Source: Voacanga thouarsii
Taxonomy: Eukaryota > Streptophyta > Magnoliopsida > Gentianales > Apocynaceae
Reading direction: 5' to 3'
Assembly (NCBI GenBank): GCA_026120185.1
Contig: JANUWF010001481.1
Coordinates: 3,229,001-3,293,000 of the forward strand
Length of the DNA stretch: 64,000 bases
Numbering within the stretch: position 1 is the stretch's first letter; each line of letters opens with the position of its first letter. Position numbers and translations under genes: made by a program. Shown piece by piece: positions 11,041-22,251 of this stretch. Below the pieces are notes generated by a model that saw only the letters and a list, made by a program, of their open reading frames with translations, was not told the origin of the DNA and made no database searches.

Positions 11041-12840
11041 TGATGAGTGCTTATTATGTCCCTATTTATTAGGTATTTTGTATCGAGTTATGCTATATTT
11101 AAATAACTACTCATTTCTTTTGCCTTTACCTTGTTTTGTGTAGAATGCCTAAAAAAGAGATGACTGAAGAAACAGGATGAAAATAAAGCATAGAAGCATA
11201 AAATTGGTGCCTAGTACATAGGTGCGCCAATTCGAAACAGAGAGTTTAGTGAAACATTTTGGAAATAACAGGCGCCGATTACACTAATCAATAGGCAGCA
11301 GTTTGACAACTAAAGAGGCACCAGTTATTTCCAGAGAGTTAAGAAGTTGGAATAGATGACCAAAAGGCATCGGATGGAAGGATAAACAGACGCCATTTCA
11401 GAGCAGGATTCAAGATCTTAAAAAAAAAGTGCACAACAGTCATTGGTCTAGCTTTACAGTAGGCACCGGTTTGTATTGGGACAAGTTAGTACACAATAGA
11501 TTTCAAGGGTTTTTAAGAGTACTATAAATAGCTACTGTTGCTATCTTGTCAAAGGATGGAAGAAGAAGGAGGAAAGCCACTCTCAAGCCTTAGAATACCA
11601 AGGAAGACCTCAAGAAAGGATCCAAGACTCATTTGGAGGAGAGAAGAGTATCTTCAAGAGGAAATCGCAAGAGGAAGAATATACTAACTTGTCTATGAGT
11701 TTATTTTCTTTTTTCTTATATTTACTTGTTGATTTTAATTGCATTCTTGTTGATTAATGATGTATTTAAAGGGTTAAACCCTTATTTTGTTACATCTTGA
11801 TATCTATATGAGTTATTTACAAATTATTTTGGGTATTCAATCACTTGTTATATATTTTGTATTTCTATTGGTTGGGTTTTCTTGTCCTGATGATTTTGAG
11901 AGATGGGGATAGGATTTAGAGACTTGATTAGTAGATTTACTTTATGGGTTTCTTTTAGATCAGCTCAAGAGAGGGGTTTGAGGTGAGAATTAGGTAATTA
12001 AAGAGTTGTGAAATTGCGTAGAGATACTTTATTTCCCCTAAACTAGATGGGTAATGGATCTTAATGCCTCTTAGGATTGATTAGTGAGATAAAGATACCC
12101 ACCAATTGATATAAAGGTAGGGGGCTCACAACTCGAGAGAGGGTGGGTCTTGTATAAGATTAACCATTGGTACCTAATTTAAGTTGCCAATTAGCTAATT
12201 TAGGTGGTTGTGGCTTGCCTTGATTTGAGAGATTCCATTTACTTGTATTACTTATCTGCTTCTTTTTTTCATTGGGCTTGGTGACTTGGGTGAATTTTAA
12301 TGTGATGGAATTGGCTAATTTCCTTAATAATTCATTAATTTTATCTAGATGATGGGTTGACCAAACCATGAGACAACAGTATAGTAAAAGTACTTACAAC
12401 TTTACCCGAGAGAAACAATACTTACCATTAGAACTTTATGCTATACAATGGTTATACTTGCCCATGTTGTGTGTGAATGGCAATATTTTGAATTGCTTAA
12501 GTTTTGTTGATTTGGTTTTGTAATTGTATATAATTGTGAATATAACTAACTTATACCTAGGTAGTTGTGTATGTTAATTGTGGATAAATATTTGTATGTG
12601 TACTTTAGAATTGAATTTATTTGTGTAAGTGTATTTGAGAATTTTCTTATTGTTGTTATTGTGAAAGTTATTTTTGGTCTAAAATTTAGAAAAATTTTCA
12701 TTTATTGATTCTTTGGTATGATATTCATTGATTTGTTGAGTAAATCATTTACAACTATCCTTTTGCTTTCATTGAGATTTTAGTGATTCTATTATCTAGG
12801 AAACCTTTTTTGTCTTTCGGAGCAATAATGAACGAAATTT
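11041..12840 (+). mobile_element. Athila/Tat-like LTR region, end not resolved
   Basis: It starts TGATGAGTGCTTATTATG, an opening of the type seen in Tat/Athila LTRs, directly after the SIRE-like relic. TATAAATA is at 11523. Between 11205 and 11480 there are about eight irregularly spaced GC-rich words such as AGGCGCCGATT, AGGCACCAGTT and AGGCACCGGTT. No PBS, PPT or coding frame was found, and I could not find a matching GTGAG duplication on the right, so the end is set only by the start of copia-A at 12841. The minus frame at 12160-12369 is not supported as a gene. Confidence 0.45.
11523..11530 (+). promoter_or_regulatory. TATA box of the Athila/Tat-like LTR
   Basis: TATAAATA in 'gtactataaatagctactg', about 480 bp from the LTR start and followed by a purine-rich stretch. 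A plausible LTR promoter. Confidence 0.5.
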
Positions 12841-13649
12841 TGTTGGAATGTATGCCCTCTTAGACTAGGTGTCTGATGTAATTTTAACTTGTATAAATAC
12901 AAATATTTTTCTCAGAATTTGTTTGTAAAATCTTCTTTATATTTGTGCACAATTTTATTGGAAAAGACCCATTGTGTTTAAGTAAATGGTTCATGTGAAT
13001 GGAGGTATTTCACAGCAAGGTATGGACTATGAGATACTTAACACAGAAACTATTGTTCTTAACCGGATGATGAGAATGAGAATCTCATCATGGTAAGGTT
13101 ATTGTGTTATGAATTCTAAATAGAGAATGGCTTGCCTTTAGCCAGTAAGTAGTCTTCTCATTTCATAACACAAGAGTATTTCAAATACATAGAACAGGAC
13201 CTCTAGTAGTGATTTCTAAAAGTACTATGTGATTGAAACCCAGACTACTACTACTACAACGTGGACTTATACTCTACGGCTTGAATAAAATTTGGTGGTC
13301 TGATGAAACTAGAAGCGTATGCTTTGATATACTATAGTTGAAGTTCTTGGAAAGGACCAATATACTTGTATTCAAGTTGGTGGTTCAAGAAAAGTCTTTC
13401 CTCGCCTAGGTTGTTTCACCAACATAGATTAGGCGGAGGAATATTCTGAGAAGTGAAAAGCTTCGCGTACATGCCAAGTAGAAGCCGAAGGATTGCTGGT
13501 TTTTAACCAGAATCATCATCGAGATAAGTAGCCACTCCAGTGGTTAGGACCTCGTATTCTCAGCTAAATAGACCAAGGACACACAAAGGTATTGTTTTTG
13601 ACCTTCAGCTACGCCGTGTCTTTGTTTTTCTGGTTTTATTTTCACTGCA
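12841..13649 (+). repeat. Copia-A 5' LTR (about 0.8 kb)
   Basis: It starts TGTTGGAATGTATGCCC and ends near 'tttcactgca', 33 bp before the PBS. Blocks such as 'gtatttcaaatacatagaac' and 'tacgtggac/acttg' wording resemble the first half of the R LTR, so A and R are related but A's LTR is shorter. Left flank is AATTT; no right copy exists because the element is cut. Confidence 0.7.
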
Positions 13650-13682
13650 TGCATGGCTTCCTCTGTTTTTATTGTCTTTAAG

Positions 13683-13694
13683 TGGTATCAGAGC
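13683..13694 (+). other. Primer-binding site of copia-A (initiator tRNA-Met type)
   Basis: TGGTATCAGAGC matches the standard plant copia primer site complementary to the 3' end of initiator tRNA-Met. It fixes the orientation and the LTR/leader boundary. Confidence 0.85.
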
Positions 13695-14054
13695 GTGATG
13701 CTTTAAAGGACTTAGGATTGATGTATGCTAGTTAATAAAATTGGCAAGTCTAAGTTTGATAATTATAATGAGATCCTTCGCTGTTTTGGTATGGGTAGAT
13801 GCATTGTAAACCTCGCGATTGAGGTATAGAATCTGTGTATACATTTTATTTATTGCTTTGTTTAGCCTTCATATAATCCCAATTTGAAAGGTTATAGGTG
13901 GATGTTAAGTTTTTGTTGAAAAAATGTGACCAGAAATCGCTTTGGGTTGATCACGAACGGAGTTGCAGAGAGGCCTAGAAAAATTATAGAAGAAATTGGT
14001 GGAAAAAAAAATTTTTTGGTGGAGAAGATAAGCTGAGCAGCAAGCCTAGCCGAA

Positions 14055-14281
14055 CCGAGCCACGGCTTGGTGGTGTCTGGAGTGCAGGCCAGCTACAGCT
14101 TGAAGCCGCAATTGGGCCCGAGCGTGCCTTGGCTCGGCCGTGCGCTAGGAAAGGATGCCATCAGCATCCTCACGGATGCTGAGGCATCCTGGCCAGGATG
14201 CTTGGCCGGTTAGGGAGTGGGCGGGTGGGTCACGGGCACCCACCCGCAGAACATGGTCCATGGGTCTTCCCATGGGCCATG
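14055..14281 (+). other. Array of strong hairpins in the copia-A leader
   Basis: A GC-rich island in AT-rich sequence with consecutive inverted repeats: CCGAGC/GCTTGG (14055-14070), AGCATCC/GGATGCT with a 4-nt loop (14163-14180), the perfect 18-bp palindrome GCATCCTGGCCAGGATGC (14184-14201), a 10-bp stem GCGGGTGGGT/ACCCACCCGC (14221-14247), and a 13-bp stem with one wobble (14252-14264 with 14269-14281, loop TCTT). The 72-aa frame crossing it is not a gene. A role in RNA packaging or dimerisation is inference. Confidence 0.75.
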
Positions 14282-15505
14282 ATCTAGTGTGGCGGGTGCA
14301 CTGGACTAGAGAAAAAAAATATTTTTTGTTTTTGGTCCCATACAGGCGAAGTTATTTTTATTGCAATAGTTAATATTCTTTGAATATTTTGCATGAAAAA
14401 TAATAGTAAAGGATTTTAGGATTAAACATGATCATTAATTAATTTAATTAATGTGTTTAATTCTTTTTTTGGTCACTTAGGATTAAAAATAGAGAAGCAT
14501 GAAAACGTTTATAGTTTTCTAGCATGCTAATTATTTTAAGTCTAGTGTGCATGTTTTCTCAAAGGCTAGTCTTTGATTTTTTTTTTTGCAAGGAAAAATA
14601 TATTTTTTTAATTAAATGGTTATTTTAACTTAAACAAAAATTAATCTTTAGTTATTTTCTTCAAGGTTGTTTATCCTTGACATAGAAAATATTTTGGATT
14701 TAGAAATTTTTGTAAGTTAAAATGGAAGCCATTTTAATTTATTTTCTCAAGAGGAAAAATTATTTTTGTCAAATAAAACCTTGAGATCAAAATCTCTAGG
14801 AATTTTGAAATGGAAAAATTTTGAAATTATTAAGTTTTTAACATAAATAAAATTAATCCAAGAGGAAAAATTTCTCAAAGGGTATAAACCTTGACATAGA
14901 AATTTTTATGGGGTTAGACATTTTATATTAAGCTAAAGGAGAATTTAATTGAAAATTTTCAAACAATAATTTTCCAAGAAAACCCTTATTTAAAAAACTA
15001 AGTACGAGAGGGGTTCCAATGGCCCCACAGCTTTCATCATTATCCTCATTAGAGATCGTGGGTCTTCTCGCGTCACCCTGGAAGTGAACTCGTATAGGAT
15101 GGAGGTATCACAAGAACCTAGAACTAATTGAATGATATAATTAATAACTCGGGACACATACTATGATCGGCCAACCCACATTGGAGGTTATAGTGCGAGG
15201 TATGTCTATAGGAAATGAGAAAAAATGACCATCCCCTCGATGGAGTTATCTTCTAGATTATTGCATAGAAGGGAAATTAATTTGTGGTGGTTAACACACT
15301 TAGCTTAGCAAAATTGTTAATCTTCCCAAGAAGCTATGTCAGTTTTCCTAAGAGCCAAGCTAATCATGTTAAAGATAATTGTAATGGGTTAGCTATTATC
15401 AAGTTTAATATGAGGATAAATTGCACAAATTATTTTTGTTTTACAATACTGAGAATTTCTTTTATTTTTCAAAATTTCAGAAATGATTGGTAGAGATTCT
15501 TTCAG

Positions 15506-16262
15506 TCCCTTAGCCATTATTCTCTACGAGAATAAGCTAATGGTCTAAACTATGTGGACTAGAAAAGGAACCTGGACATAATACTCATAGCTAAGGAGTA
15601 TAAGTATGTCTTATATGAGACCTGCCTAGTAATCGGGGAAGGTTCCACCGCTGAGGAGCGTGAGGCTGAAAAGTCATGGAAGAAGGTTGACGAGATGGCC
15701 CGATGCTATAGGTTAGCCTCCATGTCAATTGTGTTTCAATCCAAACACGAGCAAATAGCCACTTCATATGACATAAGCTAATCACTAGCCACAATATTCG
15801 CGGATAAGAGCAGGTCCGTAAGGCAGGAGGCTCTTCGAATAATCATAAACACCAAGATGACTGAGGGAGCATCAATAAGAAATTATATGCTCAAGGTGAT
15901 TGCTACTTTTGAGGAAGCAGAAGTCTTGGGGGCAATTATTGACCCCGAGAGCTAAGTGGACATAGTTCTCGAATCTTTGCCAAGTTCTTTCACTCAGTTC
16001 AAGTTGAATTACAACATGAACAAGTTAAATATGGAATTAACAGGGTTGATGAAGGAGCTCCAGGTGGCTGAGAAGGTCATGAAACCACAGGCTAGAGCTA
16101 TGATGGCCTTTTCTTCGATAACTGGGCCCAAGCTTAGAAAGTTCAAGAAGAAGAAGGGTAATGCAGTTCACCAGCCTAAGTCACAGCCTAAAGACAAACC
16201 CAAGGCAAATACTTAAAATGTAAGAAGAAGGGACACTATAAAAAGTAGTGTCCAGATCTTTA
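15506..16262 (+). pseudogene. Copia-A gag (UBN2-type), broken
   Basis: Translation with stops reads through the copia gag core: YVD*KRNLDIIL, EKSWKKVDEMARCY, SKHEQI, VDIVLESLPSSFTQFKLNYNMNK (split here only by commas in sense), then a Lys-rich tail and a zinc-knuckle relic KCKKKGHYKK*C at about 16205-16255 with a stop before the last Cys. The longest open piece is 15956-16216. It packages RNA in the living family; this copy cannot make full protein. Copia-C gag (48.05-48.75 kb) is its close homologue. Confidence 0.75.
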
Positions 16263-17442
16263 GGCCAAAAAAAACTCCACAGGTAATGTTTTCTATCTAG
16301 AGTCTATATCAATGGTTAGATCCACTTCCACTTAGATTGTTGATTCAGGAGCCACTGATCATATTTATAACTACTTGCAAAGGTTTTGGAAGATTAGAAG
16401 ACTCTAGAAGGGCAAACATGGACTACGCATGGGAAATAGAGCACAAGTTTGGGTCCTTGCTATGGGAGAATTGGAACTTACTTTTGATTGTAATAGAATA
16501 GTTATTTTAAAGAATATTTTATTTGCTCCTAGTTTTAGATAGAATTTGGTTTCAGTTGCAAAACTAATAAATCAAGGATATTCTATTTCTTTCTATTTTG
16601 GTATTACTATCAGTAGAAATGGAGAAATTTTATGTACTGGGCACATACATGAAAATAGAATTCATTAATCCTATTAACAATCAATTGAATAACACTTAAT
16701 CTGAACCTTTAAATAGGAAGAGAAAGACTAATTAATGTCAATGACTCATATCTTTGACATCTAAGGTTGGGTTACATTAACTCAATCAGGATTTAGAGGT
16801 CAATCCATGATGGGCCTTTAGACTTATTAAGATTAGAAAGCTGGCATCAATGTGAATCCTGTCTTATGGGAAAAATAACCAAAAGGTCCTTTACTTAAAA
16901 GACGGATAGAGTAAAAAAAAATATTGAGTCTTGTTCACACTAATGTGTGTCGTTTTTTGTCTACACTAGCAAGAGGGGAGTTTGAGTATTTCATCACTTT
17001 TACAGATGATGATGATTGTACAAGGTATCATTATGTTTATCTGATGAGATGCAAGTTTGACTTTTTTGACAAGTTTAAAAAGTTTAAGGCTGAAGTGGAG
17101 CGTTGGACAGGTAAACTAATCAAGACCTTATGATCGGTTTGTAGTGGAGAATATCTCTTTGGTGAATTCAAGAATTACATGGTACATCATGTGATAGTAT
17201 CCCAACTATTTGTGCCAGGGACACTCCAGTAAAATGGAGTAGCTGAGAGAATGAACAAGACATTGATGAAAATGGACCAAAGCATGATGTCTCATGCTAC
17301 TCTTCCAGTGTCTTTTTGGGGGATATGCCCTAGAAACAGCGCAATATATTCTAAATTGGTGCCTTCCAAATCAGTACCTAGGACTTTCTATGAGATGTGA
17401 ACTGAGCATAAGACAAGTCTAAATAATCTCAAGATATGGGTT
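16263..17442 (+). pseudogene. Copia-A protease and partial integrase, broken
   Basis: The protease motif VDSGATDHI is intact around 16339 (catalytic Asp codon 16342-16344). Then come GAG-pre-integrase relics and the integrase core: FEYFITFTDDDDCTRYHYVYLM (about 16980-17045), a damaged second motif (LIKTL* where copia-C keeps SDRGG), and NGVAERMNKTL near 17235. Many stops. The sequence leaves copia integrase after LNNLKIW at 17442. Only 16924-17133 is open for a useful length. Confidence 0.7.
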
Positions 17443-17690
17443 TTGATGAGACTCCGCTTCATTATGGAGGTCAAGATCAAGGAGGGGGAGGCATGACCAT
17501 GCAAGGATAAGGACCGATGACAAGATCTAGGTCCAAGAAGCTTCAAGATGAGTTTCAATGGCTCGTAAAACCATGCTTGAGGATGGAAGAGGGTTGGAAG
17601 GTTGAGGAAGCTAGTCAAGAGTTTATTTTGATGACTATCCAAGAAGGATTCCAACAAAAACTTAAGCTGACAACAAAGGCGGACGAAATT
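17443..17690 (+). pseudogene. Ty3-gypsy pol 3' end (post-integrase tail)
   Basis: One frame reads for about 80 codons with a single stop: DETPLHYGGQDQGGGG, then GPMTRSRSKKLQDEF, then acidic and helical sequence ending at a stop at about 17690. GPMTRSRSKKLQ-type words are usual at the C-terminal end of plant gypsy pol. It lies immediately before an LTR, as expected for a 3' end. The minus-strand frame at 17388-17780 is its shadow. Confidence 0.6.
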
Positions 17691-18484
17691 TGACCAAATA
17701 AGGCCTTCCAGCGGATAGCCGGTGCTGGCCCCAAGAAGGTAAACCTGTGCTGGCTTCAACCTGTCCAACAACGGCTTCATTCTGGCACACGACCGGCTGA
17801 AGACAGAGCCTAACTGGCGCCAACTTGAGGGCCCTAGCCGGCGCTGGCTACATTCTGTGCAGCCGGCGGCTACCCCGCTTTTTTGATGTTTTCTCCGATT
17901 TTCTCTAATTTTAAGTGTTTGTAAAGACTTATTAAGACCCTAAACTGTAATAAAATCTTAGGGATTACTTATCTAGGGTTAGTGTAGTATAAATAGCACC
18001 TTTAGTGATTTAACAAGATAATTTACAAACTTTAATTCAAATTTGAGAGAGAATCTTGAGAGGCCCTAGCCTCGTTGTTCATCTTGATCAAGACCATGCT
18101 TAAGGGTTAGTTCTCCCTATGAATGAGTCTATAAATTTTTAAGATAATCCAATGTGGTTTCTTTGAATGGGTCTTAGTTGTTTTGTTCCTCTAAGGTTTG
18201 TTTGAATTCCATTACTTAGGTGCTTATTTTCTCTATTCTATTTGTTCTTGTATGCCTTTGTTGCTTCAAGGATATTGGGGTGAGATTATAGTAGAATTTT
18301 CTACTATTCTTGAGGGTCTTTGAAGCTTAGTTCTTCAATGGTTTGATAGAGGGTAGGTTGTTATTTCATTTTCTCATTTTTTGTCTCAAGAAGAATCCCT
18401 GTTTTTGGTCCCATTGGTTGAGCAGAACACATAACCACTAAACCACTCACAACACCAAGAAAAAGCCCATACAAGATCATATCA
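17691..18484 (+). repeat. Gypsy-D LTR (boundaries tentative)
   Basis: Placed between the pol stop and the PBS, TG (17691) to CA (18484), about 0.79 kb. It has GC-rich words (AGCCGGTGCTGGC, ACTGGCGCCAAC, AGCCGGCGCTGGC) at 17710-17870, a TATA box at 17988, and the same tail wording as the fragment at 1-655. The 5' edge is a guess from the weak purine run before it. Confidence 0.5.
17988..17995 (+). promoter_or_regulatory. TATA box of the gypsy-D LTR
   Basis: TATAAATA in 'gtagtataaatagcacc', about 300 bp into the proposed LTR. Confidence 0.6.
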
Positions 18485-18491
18485 AAGAGTT

Positions 18492-18502
18492 TGGTATCAG
18501 AG
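18492..18502 (+). other. Primer-binding site of gypsy-D
   Basis: TGGTATCAGAG in 'gagtttggtatcagagtaagg', 7 bp after the proposed LTR end. Initiator tRNA-Met type, as in chromoviruses. Confidence 0.75.
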
Positions 18503-19603
18503 TAAGGAAAAGCTTGATTTTAATCAAAGCTTGAAAGCAAGAAAAGGAACCCTACTAAGTTGAAGAAAAAGAAAATAGAGAAAATCCCGTAACTCAAAAA
18601 CATGCTCCAAAAAGGTCATGAAATCTTTGTTATATTTTGATATTTCTATTGGGAAATTGCTCCTTGATGTTAATATAATCATTGGGAACAAAAATTTCTT
18701 GAGTTTGTGGTGAAAATTAGCTTGAATATGAGTGAGAATGTTGGTTGTTCTTAAGTAACGGGATTGCAGTTAAGGTGTTTGATAAATGTTCCATAAGAAT
18801 ACTTTTGGCTATAGTTGGAAACTTTGATTTTTAATTTTCATTCCTTGAAATATTGGGACTTAGTATATCAATCTATTGTTGAATTCCATGTTCATTGAAC
18901 TCAATTTTACTAGTGCACACTTGTGATCATCTTGTTCTTCATAATCCTAGTTCTAGTTGTTCTTGTTTATTTATTCTTGCTAATTCTTGTTTGTTTCTTG
19001 GTTAGAAGTGTTTTATTGTGCATCTAAGTTTTTGTTCTTGTGTTGATTAAGTTCAAATTTCTTGAAATTCTTGATTAAAACTTGATTGCTTGAGGTGCCC
19101 ACAAGTGTTTGTTAAAATTCCCCTAAGATCCCCTAATTGGAAAAATCCATTGATTTGTGTGATTCTCTAAGTTGGACTAAATCTTTAGCTATTGGGGAGA
19201 ACTAGGATTGAACAAGAAGGCTTGAGTATTGAGAAAAAGGCAAGAGGGTGAGACTATTATTAAAAGAGCCTAAAAGAGCACATACGAGCGTGGAATGACC
19301 AACATTTGAGAGACAACACGCAAGGAAGAGAAGTGAGGATCTATTTTTTCTTCCTAATCTGTTTATTTTGAGGTATAAGTAAGTAAATACTCCATCACCA
19401 TAGCTCATGATCAAAAGATCTCTAGGCTTGACCCAAGTGGACCTAGTAGACCTTAAAAAGAACAAATTGATACTAGGGTTTTGGGTGATGACTTGCAAGC
19501 TATGATGAGGACTATGCAAAGTGAGTTTCAAAACATGACAATGGAGTTGATAAATCATTTTGGGCAATCTTCTACCATTGCACAAAGGAGAGGTCAAGAA
19601 TGA

Positions 19604-21066
19604 TTTGAAGTACCTAGCCTAAGGATGAGGGATGGTAATGCCCAAACTCCTCCGTTAAATGCTCAATAAGGGAAAGAGTGGGGTGAGCATTCAATCGGGG
19701 GATTCCAACAAGCTCCTATGAGAAGGGGAAGACTTGGTATGAGAGGAGGACGAGGTAGGGGCTAAGGAAGGAATGGTGGGAACAACCTAAGGGGGTTAGA
19801 AAGAGAGTTTGAGGGAGTTGATGAATGGTATGAGGGGGAACAAGTTGAAGCCCTTAGGGAACACCATAGAGGATAGGGCAATAGAGGAGGAAGGAGAGAA
19901 GGAAATGATGAGGAGAGGGAGTTGAGCCATATTTAATTGAAAGTGCCTAAATTCTATGGCAATAGTGACCCCAAAGAATATTTCGAGTGGGAAAGCAAGA
20001 TGAAGATCTTCTTAGAAAGTCATACCTATAGTGAGAGGTCAAATGTGAGGTTGGCTATTTTGGGATTTTCGAAGTATGCTTTGGTTTGGTGGGAGCAAGT
20101 TAGTGTACAAAGGAGACAAATGGGAGTGGAAACAGTGGCTAGTTGAAATTTGTTGAAAGATATGATGAGGGCAAGGTTTATACCACATCATTACTATAAT
20201 AATTTTTACCAAAGGCTCTAATCACTTAAGCAAGGGAACAAGAGTGTGGAAGATTACCATAAAGAAATGGAAGTAATGTTGATGAGAGCTCATATCAATG
20301 AGGATCCTAGAGTAACAAGAGCAAAGTTCTTGGGATGATTAAATAGGGAAGTTACCAATTTGGTAGAGTTGCACCCCTATGAACGATTAGAAAATATGGT
20401 ACATACCGCTATGAGATTGAGAATAAATTAAAGAGGAGGGCATTTACTAGACCACCACTTCCAAACCCCAACGCTACTAGCAAGGTACCATTTAAGAAGG
20501 ATGAAGCCCCTAAGCCATTCTAAAGGGACTTCAACAAACTAAGGGAGGCTTAGAAACCTAGGGAAGGATGGAACAAGGACATGGGAAAAGCCATGGAAAG
20601 GCCACAAAGGAATAGGGATATCAAGTGTTTTAAGTGCCTTGGATATGGACATACTTCCCATGAGTGTCTAAGCAAGAGAATGATGTATACTAATCCCTAT
20701 GATGAGGTTTCTACCGACGAAGAAGAAGAGGGAGAAAGATACCAAGAAGACAAAGAGGGAAATAGAGATGAGAAAAGTGATGAAGGGGAAGTTGTTGGTC
20801 AAGAATACTCTTTGGTGGGAGTCACAAGAAGGTCATTAAATTCACAAGCCATTGAGGATCAAGATCACCAACAAAGAGAGAACATTTTCTACACTAGGTG
20901 TTTAATCAACAAGACCCCTTGTAGTGTCATTGTGGATAGTGGGAGTTGCACTAATGTGATTAGTGCAAACTTGGTTGAAGAATTGGACATGAGTTGGATT
21001 AAACACCCAAAGCCCTATAAATTACAATGGTTGATTGATAGCAGGGAAATGAGAGTAAACAAATAA
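19604..21066 (+). pseudogene. Gypsy-D gag and protease, broken
   Basis: The Ty3-type gag core is clear: KVPKFYGNSDPKEYFEWE, YALVWWEQV, FIPHHYYNNFYQRL, SVEDYHKEME, LNREVTNLVELHPYE (19937-20400). The frame changes and several stops occur between 20146 and 20580. A perfect zinc knuckle CFKCLGYGHTSHEC (C-x2-C-x4-H-x4-C) is at 20626-20667 and the protease motif VDSGSCTN has its Asp at 20935-20937; both lie in a 161-codon open stretch (20581-21066). The gag wording resembles the CRM/Reina group of chromoviruses. The leader 18503-19603 has no gene. Confidence 0.75.
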
Positions 21067-22087
21067 GTTTTGGTGTCTTTTGAGATAGGAAAATACAAGA
21101 ATGATGTGCTATGTGATGTGGTACCCATGCAAGCGGGTCACTTGCTCCTAAGGAAGCCTTAGCAATATGATAGGCATGTAAAGCATGATGGGAGGAAAAA
21201 TACTTATTCCATACTCAAGGAGGGAACTAAGTTTACCATCACCCCTATGGCCCCTAGTGAAGTGAACAAAGATCAAAGAATCATGAAGAAGAAAGAAAAG
21301 AAGAAGGGAGTGTAAGATGTTAAGCAAAAATAAGAAATTGAGAGGAAAGAACAAGAGAGGAGAGAAAAAGAGTTAAGAGAGAGGATGGACAAATAAGTAC
21401 CTTTGACAATCAAGGATAGGAGTGAGCAAGGACAAGAGAGGGGAGGTAAAAGAAGAGTGAATTACTTTGCAAAAGAAAGTAAGGTTATAGAGGCTATTGA
21501 AGTTAAGGAACCAGTTATTCTTCTTTTATGCAAATGTTCTTATGTTTCTACTAATGATTCTATATTGTCCTTGCCTAATGAAATTGCAGCTATTTTTCAA
21601 GAATTTGAAGACGTTTTTCCAAAGGAGGTGCTTGGAGGACTACCACCCATAAGAAGGATTGAGCATCAAATCGACTTTGTGCCCAGAGCCATTATCCCCA
21701 ACCGACTGGCATATAAAAGCAATCCGGAGGAGTTCAAGGAGTTGCAAAAGCAAGTAGAGGCATTGCTTGAGAAGGGACATATGAGAGAGAGCCTAAGCCC
21801 ATATGCAGTTTCGGTTCTCTTAGTACCCAAAAAGGATAGGACATGGCGTATGTGCGTGGATTGTCGCGTTATCAACAACATCACGGTAAAATACTGCTAT
21901 CCTATTCCTAGGTTGGATGACTTGCTTGATGAGCTATTTTGTGCATGCATTTTCTCTAAAATTGATTTGAAATCCGGTTATCACCAAATTAGAATAAGAG
22001 AAGGGGATGAATGTAAAATAGCTTTTAAAACCAAACAATGGTTGTTTAAGTGGCTTGTTATGTCCTTTGGATTGTCTAATACTCCAT
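21067..22087 (+). pseudogene. Gypsy-D reverse transcriptase, truncated before the active site
   Basis: From 21403 one frame runs through FEDVFPKE, GLPPIRRIEHQIDF, PNRLAYKSNPEE, SLSPYAVSVLLVPKKD, WRMCVDCRVINN and FSKIDLKSGYHQIRI to FGLSNTPC. These are RT blocks 1 to 4. The sequence ends at 22087, before the Y/F-x-DD catalytic block, by fusion to the leader of copia-E; the last nine codons of the open frame (to 22119) belong to that leader. RNase H, integrase and 3' LTR are absent. 21067-21402 is a Lys/Glu-rich linker with stops. Confidence 0.8.
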
Positions 22088-22251
22088 GCGATGGTTTCAA
22101 AACATCCATAGATAAATAAAACTATTGCAGAAAATTAATCTCATACGATGGTTTCAAAACATGATTACATCAAGAAAAAACTGAGGAACAAAACTTCAGC
22201 AGTACTCTTCTATTTCTTGGACAATTTGTGCACAACTGTCTTTGGGCAGAG

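Larger units (their letters stand above)
12841..17442 (+). mobile_element. Copia-A, 3'-truncated Ty1-copia element
   Basis: Order: 5' LTR (12841-13649), tRNA-Met-type PBS (13683), long leader with GC-rich hairpins, gag, protease and about half of integrase. It then joins gypsy-D sequence in the middle of the integrase C-terminal region (after '..aatctcaagatatggg'). No RT, RNase H or 3' LTR remains. It is a close relative of copia-C: gag and integrase align throughout. Noncoding leader stretches are 13695-14054 and 14290-15500. Confidence 0.8.

Noticed and set aside
17388..17780. 130-codon minus frame at the copia-A/gypsy-D junction
   Set aside because: Shadow of the gypsy pol tail on the plus strand; it crosses two unrelated elements.
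19202..19597. 131-codon minus frame
   Set aside because: Antisense to the gypsy-D leader and gag start; no family resemblance.
17443..22087. Calling the region centromeric because gypsy-D gag resembles CRM-type elements
   Set aside because: CRM versus Reina cannot be told without a tree, the chromodomain end is missing, and no satellite array is present.
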